In this document: piece after piece, positions 17,605-22,758 of the stretch | How the letters are laid out: the number at the start of each line of letters is the position of its first letter | How positions within the stretch are numbered: position 1 is the stretch's first letter | From: an uncultured Dyadobacter sp. | GTDB taxonomy: Bacteria; Bacteroidota; Bacteroidia; Cytophagales; Spirosomataceae | Direction of reading: 5' to 3' | NCBI RefSeq assembly: GCF_946482605.1 | Contig: NZ_CAMLSE010000057.1 | Span: 1-31,758 of the forward strand | DNA: 31,758 nucleotides | Program-made: the position numbers and the translations under genes | Notes under the pieces: model-generated | What the model saw: only the letters and a program-made list of their open reading frames with translations | Databases searched by the model: none | Told to the model about the DNA's origin: nothing

Positions 17605-17653
17605 TGGTGAGCATTTGGTGAGCAGGTAAAAAGGGGCAAAAAAGTGCTCACCA
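17605..17653. repeat. TGGTGAGCA repeats, candidate integrase arm sites
   Basis: TGGTGAGCA occurs at 17605-17613 and 17616-17624 (11-bp spacing). Its exact inverse TGCTCACCA is at 17645-17653. The repeats sit between the tRNA terminator and the integrase gene, where arm-type binding sites of tyrosine recombinases would be expected. They could also form a hairpin. Confidence 0.55.
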
Positions 17654-17754
17654 GAATGATTGTAAGTCGCTGTAAAGTACCTGTTTACGGCGTAAACATC
17701 TTGATTTTGGTGTGGTCGCAATCGTAGTTTTATCCACCATTAAAACAGATTGCT

Positions 17755-18972
17755 ATGTTGACAAACAGGTTCTCGATGCTCTTTTATCTTAAGAAAAGGA
17801 GCGCCTATGTATCCGGCCCGCTGCCCATCTATATGCGGGTTTCGATTGGAAGTGAAAGATTTGAGCTAGCTACAAAGCGGGAATGCGAGCCGGAGAAGTG
17901 GAATGGCGCCTCTGGCAGGAAAAGCGGTACTAGAGAAGACACAAGACTACTCAATGCCTATCTCGACACTTTCCAGGCAAAAGTTTATGATGCGCACCGG
18001 CAGCTGATGGTGAAGGATGGACCAATTACCATTGAGGCTCTGAAAGCAGCCGTGACGGGAGTTGCCGAAAAGAAAATCATGTTCCTTGAACAATTCGCGA
18101 AGCATAACGCTCGCTTGGTCGACTTGAAGGGGACTGATTATGCTCACGGTACTATTTTACGGTATAACACCTCGTATCAGCATGTAAAAGACTTCATTAA
18201 ATGGAAATTCAAGTGCGACGATGTTGATATTCAAAAGCTAAACTATGAATTCATCACTGACTTCGAATTCTGGCTCAAAACGCAAAAGAAATGTGGTCAT
18301 AACACTACCATGCGCTATCTCGTTTACTGTAAGAAAATTGTTCTTGGGTTGATCAAAACGGGAATGCTACCGAGGGATCCTTTCTTTGGGTACAAGGTGC
18401 AAAAGAAAGAAACGAACCGCGCGGCGCTCACAGAGAAGGAACTCAAAACAATCGCAAACAAAAAATTCCCTTCTGCGCGACTTTCCCAAGTGCGGGACAT
18501 TTTTCTTTTCAGTTGCTACACTGGGTTGTCGTATGTGGATGTGCAGAAACTCACCCGTTCGGAAATTACAATCGGCCAGGATGGCGAGCAGTGGCTGATT
18601 ATCAACCGGCAAAAAACAGATTCTCAATCAAGAGTACTACTCTTGCCCGTGCCGTTACAGATTATTGCTAAATACGAGGATGAGCCGCAATGCGAGATTA
18701 CTGGTAAGCTACTCCCGGTATCGAGCAATCAAAAAATGAATGCATATCTGAAAGAGATTGCTGCGGTTTGCGGCATTGATCGGAATATCTCATTTCACAT
18801 TGCCCGTCACACATTTGCGACTGCGGTTACGCTCTCAAATGGGGTTCCGATGGAGAGCGTGTCCAAAATGCTAGGGCATTCCAATATTCGGACGACGCAG
18901 ATTTACGCTAAAATCGTGGATAGGAAGATTAGCGAGGATATGAGAGCACTTAGGGAGAAATTATCACATTAA
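17755..18972 (+). CDS. Tyrosine site-specific integrase, Bacteroidota mobile-element type
   Basis: The 405-aa recombinase has an N-terminal arm-binding region, a SAM-like core-binding domain (about residues 100-210) and a C-terminal catalytic domain. Catalytic residues seen are H348-x-x-R351 (FHIARHTF), H375 in MLGHSN, and nucleophile Tyr384 in TTQIYAKI. The first Arg of the canonical RHRHY set is replaced: the text is CYTGLSYVDV near residues 254-263, with Ser at the expected Arg position. This replacement is shared by CTnDOT-like integrases of this phylum, so it does not imply loss of activity. The ATG at 17755 follows a possible promoter (TTG at 17701, TAGTTTTA at 17725). Its place beside tRNA-Arg implies that the tRNA is, or once was, the attachment site. 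Confidence 0.9.
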   Translation: MLTNRFSMLFYLKKRSAYVSGPLPIYMRVSIGSERFELATKRECEPEKWNGASGRKSGTREDTRLLNAYLDTFQAKVYDAHRQLMVKDGPITIEALKAAVTGVAEKKIMFLEQFAKHNARLVDLKGTDYAHGTILRYNTSYQHVKDFIKWKFKCDDVDIQKLNYEFITDFEFWLKTQKKCGHNTTMRYLVYCKKIVLGLIKTGMLPRDPFFGYKVQKKETNRAALTEKELKTIANKKFPSARLSQVRDIFLFSCYTGLSYVDVQKLTRSEITIGQDGEQWLIINRQKTDSQSRVLLLPVPLQIIAKYEDEPQCEITGKLLPVSSNQKMNAYLKEIAAVCGIDRNISFHIARHTFATAVTLSNGVPMESVSKMLGHSNIRTTQIYAKIVDRKISEDMRALREKLSH

Positions 18973-19006
18973 TTTTTCTTGGAAGTCAGGGCATAAGCAA
19001 TTCATT

Positions 19007-19122
19007 CAAAGCAGAAAGTGACGGGGTTTACCCCTTTGGCTGCAAATCAAGGAGGCGGTTTAAGGAGCGGCGACAGCCGCGGTAAATAGCCGATGGATTT
19101 GAAGTCGTCACTTTTTGCTTTG
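19007..19122. repeat. Long imperfect inverted repeat between integrase and relaxase genes
   Basis: CAAAGCAGAAAGTGACG (19007-19023) and CGTCACTTTTTGCTTTG (19106-19122) are inverted copies of 17 bp with one mismatch, 82 bases apart. Inside are two GC-rich hairpins: GGGG-TTTA-CCCC (19023-19034) and GCGGC-GACA-GCCGC (19067-19080). Just outside is TTGCGCT-N8-AGCGCAA (19132-19153). No open frame fits this 193-bp convergent gap. Candidate roles are an attachment or transfer origin structure, a structured RNA, or a bidirectional terminator. Confidence 0.65.
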
Positions 19123-19165
19123 TACCTTTCGTTGCGCTGTGATGCAAGCGCAATTCTTCAAAAAG

Positions 19166-20440
19166 TCAAAATCCCATCGAAAACCCTTTCTGCTTCTTCC
19201 GTTTCGGCTTCTTCAACTGATGCGGCACATACTCACCATCCTTAACAGGAGACAACAAAGAATCAAGGGACTTGTCATTCTCCAACGAACTACCATTTCC
19301 GACTTGGTAAACATTACCAGCACTACCAGCCTTCCCCACATCCATCCCAATCCTTTGAGACTTTTGCTGATGAATAGAAAAAGGATCCTCGATGCACCGC
19401 TCGGTAATTCCCTTCGCGCTATACTGCTTACCCAATGCGCTTCCGTTGAAAACACATTTTGTACGGTGGTCTAAATATGTGACCCCGTACAGCTTGCCTT
19501 CCTCATTTTTCCGGATCACCGTATCGATCCCGTCTTTTTGGAGAATATTGATAAGCCTGGACAATGACACGTTTTGCTTACCATACAACGTGAAATCAAT
19601 CCTATTCTTAACACGTAACGAATCCTTCGTGCGGTTCGGATTTATCTCATTGTACAGAAAACGCACTTTCAGTTTTCTATGTGTTGGTTTGAAATGAAAG
19701 TCGCTTGCTTTGATGGGCACCCCAACCCGGTTGCCATCTTTATCCAGCACACGGTATAAAATGCCATTATTCTTTCTGATCCTCGAACCCTCCGAACCAA
19801 TGTCCGCCGCAACATTATATTGGTTGAGCACTGCATTCAATTCTCCCATCGTGGTGAACTTGTATTCGTTCAGAACTTTGTCAAGCACATTGGCAATGGC
19901 CTTCTTAGTTTCTGATTTTCCATACTCTGCTTTGATGCTGACCGGCTTCAAGTTAAACTCCTGCGCATTACGATCTTGTGCCTTCACCAAACCAAAATCT
20001 ATCTCAATCTCTTTCCTGGTTTTCTCCGATTGATTTTTGCCCAGGTTGTGCAGTGAGATCCGGCTGCCATCAGCTTTGATGTTGGTCGTGACAATATGCA
20101 CGTGCGGATGACCGGCATCCCGATGCTCGTATACGAGAGCGGGTTGTTTCTCAAATCCAATACCTTTTAAATAGGCTTTCGAGATCTCCGCGAGCTGTTC
20201 TTTGCTCAGCTTTTCCGACGGATCGAAGTTCAAAGACACGTGAACCGTATTGACCTTTGTTCTTTTGTTCAAAGCCAGTTGCCTCTGGATGCGGTTTAGC
20301 TTTTGATCAAAACTCAGGGCATCCGCATCCTTGGGATAGTTGATAGCCGAAATGCATTCCGCATGTCCCTGTTCCAGCTTTTTCTCATTGTATTGCAGCA
20401 CAGCCCTAAGCCGGCTGCTGGTGTGGATCACTGCAACCAT
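19166..20440 (-). CDS. Relaxase / mobilization nuclease (MobP-like)
   Basis: A 424-aa protein with the relaxase nuclease domain (PF03432-type) in the first 200 residues. The metal-binding His motif is EHRDAGHPHVHIVTTN near residues 105-120, and a candidate catalytic Tyr is in LQYNEKK near residue 17. The C-terminal half is not assigned and ends in a Lys-rich tail (KKPKRKKQKG). It would nick oriT and pilot single-stranded DNA through a helper element's type IV system. It overlaps the mobC gene by 13 bp, so the two are translationally coupled. No coupling protein or T4SS genes are visible, as expected for an integrative mobilizable element. Confidence 0.88.
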   Translation of the reverse strand: MVAVIHTSSRLRAVLQYNEKKLEQGHAECISAINYPKDADALSFDQKLNRIQRQLALNKRTKVNTVHVSLNFDPSEKLSKEQLAEISKAYLKGIGFEKQPALVYEHRDAGHPHVHIVTTNIKADGSRISLHNLGKNQSEKTRKEIEIDFGLVKAQDRNAQEFNLKPVSIKAEYGKSETKKAIANVLDKVLNEYKFTTMGELNAVLNQYNVAADIGSEGSRIRKNNGILYRVLDKDGNRVGVPIKASDFHFKPTHRKLKVRFLYNEINPNRTKDSLRVKNRIDFTLYGKQNVSLSRLINILQKDGIDTVIRKNEEGKLYGVTYLDHRTKCVFNGSALGKQYSAKGITERCIEDPFSIHQQKSQRIGMDVGKAGSAGNVYQVGNGSSLENDKSLDSLLSPVKDGEYVPHQLKKPKRKKQKGFSMGF

Positions 20441-20844
20441 CGATCTGCCAGTTTATCGGTTTGCGATTTGATCTTGTCCAAGATTGAAAACAGGGATGTT
20501 CTTTCAGCTTCGTAGCTGGCGATCCAGTTTCTGAATTCTGAAATTTGGTTGACCGCATTGAGGCGTTTGGTCGCCTGGTTGAAGTTGTTGCCAAGCCGGT
20601 TTAGCTCTTCCCGCAGCTCCGACAATTCTTCGATCATTTGATCTTGCGAACCGTTCCGTTCGATCACGGTTACCGGTCGGTTGAAGATCAAGAGCCGTAA
20701 GAATTCACTTAATTTCCGGCATGTGGTGCGGCCACGCTTGGCTTCCAATATGGCGTATTCTTTGGGTGTCAACCGGAAGATTACATGCCTTGTCTTGTTC
20801 GATTTTTCTTCTTTCATCACGATCCTATCTACACTTTCAAACAT
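20428..20844 (-). CDS. mobC: MobC-like relaxosome accessory protein
   Basis: 138 aa from the ATG at 20844, chosen because AAGGAG lies 7 bases upstream on the minus strand. An upstream extension to 20907 has no ribosome site and runs into a palindrome. The N-terminal part (HVIFRLTPKEYAILEAKRG) has the look of a ribbon-helix-helix DNA-binding segment. The rest is a helical MobC-type domain with LNRLGNNFNQATKRLN, the conserved xNNxNQ pattern of the MobC family. It helps the relaxase open oriT. Confidence 0.85.
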   Translation of the reverse strand: MFESVDRIVMKEEKSNKTRHVIFRLTPKEYAILEAKRGRTTCRKLSEFLRLLIFNRPVTVIERNGSQDQMIEELSELREELNRLGNNFNQATKRLNAVNQISEFRNWIASYEAERTSLFSILDKIKSQTDKLADRWLQ

Positions 20845-20885
20845 TAAAAACTCCTTCACAAACCTGTACCGACTTTGGAGGGGAA

Positions 20886-20939
20886 GGCCAGATCGGGTGC
20901 GCAGCAACCGGCGATTGTATTACAATCGTACATCTGGCC
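20886..20939. repeat. Nested palindromes upstream of mobC (candidate oriT or operator)
   Basis: An outer pair GGCCAGAT (20886-20893) and ATCTGGCC (20932-20939) encloses a perfect inner hairpin CGATTGT-ATT-ACAATCG (20912-20928). The block sits directly upstream of the mobC-relaxase operon, the usual place for oriT. It could instead be the MobC operator. Confidence 0.6.
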
Positions 20940-21244
20940 AGACGCGCAAAGTAGGCGGCTCATTTAGATTGCAAAGTCTATGGAACCAGGTGCTGAGCCG
21001 ATTTGTGAATCTAACTTATCGAAATGGGATTTACCTATCCTGTGTAAATTTGACTTAGGATTGAAGCCTTATTTCTAGAAATCATGGCTATTTGAAAAAA
21101 GTCGAGTTTGGTCGAAAAAAGTTGAAAAGTTTAAAAATAGTCAATCTAGTAAAATGATAGCTGAATGGGATATTGCACCGTTTAATAAATTGTGGTACAA
21201 CTTACAATTCATTTCCGTACCTAGCTTTTGAAAAATAAGCCCTC
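20940..21244. other. AT-rich intergenic region with no gene
   Basis: Between the mob operon and the WYL gene there is no credible coding frame. The stretch is AT-rich, especially after 21040. It contains a perfect palindrome ATTTCTAGAAAT (21071-21082), a TAAATTTG box (21045-21052) that lacks a well-spaced -33 partner, and two copies of GAAAAAAGTYG (near 21094 and 21114). The WYL promoter should lie here, but I cannot place it. Confidence 0.5.
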
Positions 21245-22138
21245 ATGACGGAACAACAAAAATTACTGCGCCTCTTCAAGCTCATTCGTCTTCTCAAACA
21301 AAGACCTGGCAAAACGATTGATCAACTGGCTCAATCCCTCGAAAAAGATAGAAGAACGATCTACCGATACCTCAACCTGCTGGAAGAAGTTGGCTATGAG
21401 ATCGACAAAAAGGGTGAACCCTCCCGCTACTTTCTTTTTGAAGATGAAACCTGGCAAAAACCGCTTTTTACGGAAGATGAAAGTGAACTGCTGCGCCGGG
21501 CTATAACGGGGATTCCGGCCTCCCATGCACTGCTGCCTGGCATTAGGCAAAAACTTTTTATGTCATCCACACTGCTGCCATTAGCCGATGGATTAATGGA
21601 TATCCACCAGGCCCGGCTTCTTGAACAGCTTGCTAAAGCGATCGACTGTGGACGTCAGGTTGCTCTTGTGCGCTACCAGTCGACAAACTCCAATACCGTC
21701 ACCGATCGCATTGTAGAGTCGCTTTCATTTACCGACGATTACAATGTATTAGTCGCCTACGAGCCTGCTGCGGGAAAGGAAAAAACGTTTAAAATTCGGC
21801 GTATGGAGGAGGTTGTACTATTGGATACGCCATGTCAGTACCGGGGCGCCGGCGCGGCGCCAGATTTATTCGACTGGGCCGGACCGGAAAAAATCAGAGT
21901 TGAACTGGCACTGACCAAACGCGCTTACCATCTGCTGATCGAAGATTTCCCACCTTCCCGCGCATTTACCGGGCAAAGGGCTGATACTGCGTTTCCGTAT
22001 TTTTTTAAGGGAGAGGTTAGGGGATTTCAGGGGGTGGGAAGGTTTATTCTCGGTTTGCCTGGGGAAGTGAGGGTGATTGAACCGGAAGATTTGCGGGAGT
22101 ATTTGAAGGGGCGGGTTGGGGAGTTTTTGTTGGGGTGA
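21245..22138 (+). CDS. WYL-domain transcriptional regulator of the CRISPR-Cas locus
   Basis: A 297-aa regulator. It has an N-terminal winged helix-turn-helix of HTH_11 type (LLKQRPGKTIDQLAQSLEKDRRTIYRYLNLLEEVGY, residues about 17-52). A central WYL-like domain (about 140-215) carries ALVRYQSTNS and FKIRRMEEVVLLD, followed by a C-terminal WCX-type region. The literal W-Y-L triplet is not conserved. WYL regulators often control CRISPR-Cas and other defence loci and can bind nucleic-acid ligands. It is transcribed toward the cas genes with about 300 bp before the next ORF. Candidate binding sites are the palindromes at 22199 and 22689. Confidence 0.85.
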   Translation: MTEQQKLLRLFKLIRLLKQRPGKTIDQLAQSLEKDRRTIYRYLNLLEEVGYEIDKKGEPSRYFLFEDETWQKPLFTEDESELLRRAITGIPASHALLPGIRQKLFMSSTLLPLADGLMDIHQARLLEQLAKAIDCGRQVALVRYQSTNSNTVTDRIVESLSFTDDYNVLVAYEPAAGKEKTFKIRRMEEVVLLDTPCQYRGAGAAPDLFDWAGPEKIRVELALTKRAYHLLIEDFPPSRAFTGQRADTAFPYFFKGEVRGFQGVGRFILGLPGEVRVIEPEDLREYLKGRVGEFLLG

Positions 22139-22198
22139 GTAAAAAAAACTCTCATGTTACCATCGACATAGGGCTTATGTCTAAAAGAAAAATGAATT

Positions 22199-22219
22199 AT
22201 TTGTTGACAATGAACAAAT
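22199..22219. promoter_or_regulatory. Palindromic operator candidate overlapping the -33 region
   Basis: ATTTGTT-GACAATG-AACAAAT is a perfect 7-bp inverted repeat with a 7-bp centre. The 14-mer AATGAACAAATTAA (22209-22222) recurs exactly, in inverted orientation, in the CRISPR leader at 31219-31232. The position suggests repression of the promoter by a dimeric regulator such as the WYL protein. Confidence 0.55.
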
Positions 22220-22235
22220 TAAGTAATTATCTTTG
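22203..22235 (+). promoter_or_regulatory. Bacteroidota-type promoter upstream of the cas region
   Basis: GTTG (22203-22206) is followed after 21 bases by TATCTTTG (22228-22235), a perfect TAnnTTTG -7 element. The predicted start is near 22242. The transcript would pass through the lone CRISPR-like repeat and the zinc-ribbon ORF, and possibly on into cas8. Confidence 0.65.
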
Positions 22236-22334
22236 GATCATATTTTATGATAGACTAATGTTTAATAAACTTTTTATATCATAAAATCTCAAAACAAAGT
22301 TTGATTGAAATTGATAAACTAAGGTTGGTTACAT

Positions 22335-22360
22335 TTATCCAGTTTAAGTTGGATTGAAAA
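22335..22360 (+). repeat. Stand-alone degenerate CRISPR repeat upstream of the cas operon
   Basis: TTATCCAGTTTAAGTTGGAT followed by TGAAAA matches the last 26 bases of the array repeat at 23 of 26 positions without gaps. The first 11 repeat bases are not conserved. The conserved part is the segment that provides the Cas6 recognition region and the 8-nt crRNA 5' handle (ATTGAAAA here against ATTGAAAC in the array). It is in the same orientation as the cas genes and lies about 8.9 kb from the array. No second well-matched repeat flanks it. Confidence 0.85.
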
Positions 22361-22401
22361 AAAAGCCAATCGCGAAATTTCTGAGGTTCCTGCGATTGGC
22401 T
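22357..22401 (-). terminator. Hairpin with T-tract on the minus strand
   Basis: AGCCAATCGC (22364-22373) and GCGATTGGCT (22392-22401) form a perfect 10-bp stem with an 18-base loop. On the minus strand the stem is followed at once by a run of T (22363 down to 22357), making a good intrinsic terminator. On the plus strand no T-run follows, so there it would be only a hairpin in the leader of the small ORF. Confidence 0.7.
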
Positions 22402-22435
22402 GTAAAGACAAGAATGCTTAACTAATTAAACAAAA

Positions 22436-22603
22436 ATGCTTATGGCAAAAATAGAAATTCATTACAAGAACGGCAACCCCGAAGACATCTTCTACTACAA
22501 TCCATTGTACAGTAAGTGTCAATTCTGCGACCATCCGGACAATTCTGGAGATATGCATAAGTGCGAGATTTGTCATCGTATTGTCAAGCACTTCAGCGCA
22601 TAG
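22436..22603 (+). CDS. Small double-CxxC zinc-ribbon protein
   Basis: A 55-aa ORF (53 aa if the second Met at 22442 is used). The ATG at 22436 follows an A-rich leader of the Bacteroidota type. The C-terminal half reads SKCQFCDHP ... HKCEICHRIVKHF, a C-x2-C-x11-C-x2-C arrangement that should bind one zinc. The N-terminal half (IEIHYKNGNPEDIFYYNPLY) looks like a short beta segment. I do not recognise a named family. It lies between the lone CRISPR-like repeat and cas8, in the same direction. A part in CRISPR regulation, as a Cas8 partner, or as a toxin is speculation. Confidence 0.65.
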   Translation: MLMAKIEIHYKNGNPEDIFYYNPLYSKCQFCDHPDNSGDMHKCEICHRIVKHFSA

Positions 22604-22623
22604 ACTAACTTTTCGATGCAATT

Positions 22624-22665
22624 TGCAGATTTCTCCTGGGTAATGCTGTTCAAGAGAAATCTGCA
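22624..22665. repeat. Perfect 12-bp inverted repeat between the small ORF and cas8
   Basis: TGCAGATTTCTC (22624-22635) and GAGAAATCTGCA (22654-22665) are separated by 18 bases. No T-run follows on either strand, so it is not a standard terminator. It begins 21 bases after the stop of the small zinc-ribbon ORF. Confidence 0.8.
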
Positions 22666-22688
22666 CTGAAACCACATGGCTAGCTCTT

Positions 22689-22711
22689 CTATTGTCAGCG
22701 AATGACAGTAG
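22689..22711. promoter_or_regulatory. Palindromic operator candidate upstream of cas8
   Basis: CTATTGTCA-GCGAA-TGACAGTAG has 9-bp arms with one mismatch around a 5-bp centre. A third half-site TGTCA follows at 22713-22717. It lies 48-70 bp upstream of the cas8 ATG, next to a weak -7-like TACTTTG at 22730-22736. Confidence 0.5.
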
Positions 22712-22758
22712 TTGTCACGAACTAGTAGCTACTTTGTTAAAAATCACATTTAACCTAT

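Noticed and set aside
21042..21067. Second CRISPR-repeat-like stretch upstream of the WYL gene (TAGGATTGAA exact, about 18 of 25 overall).
   Set aside because: A 10-base exact match to some part of the repeat is expected by chance in a window this size, and the remaining match is weak.
22290..22311. GATTGAAA handle-like segment just before the lone repeat, possibly a first pseudo-repeat.
   Set aside because: Only 8-10 bases match, and the spacing to the next repeat end (50 bp) does not fit the 73-bp array period.
22418..22675. An 85-codon minus-strand frame opposite the zinc-ribbon ORF.
   Set aside because: It has no motif, while the plus strand shows the paired CxxC motifs.
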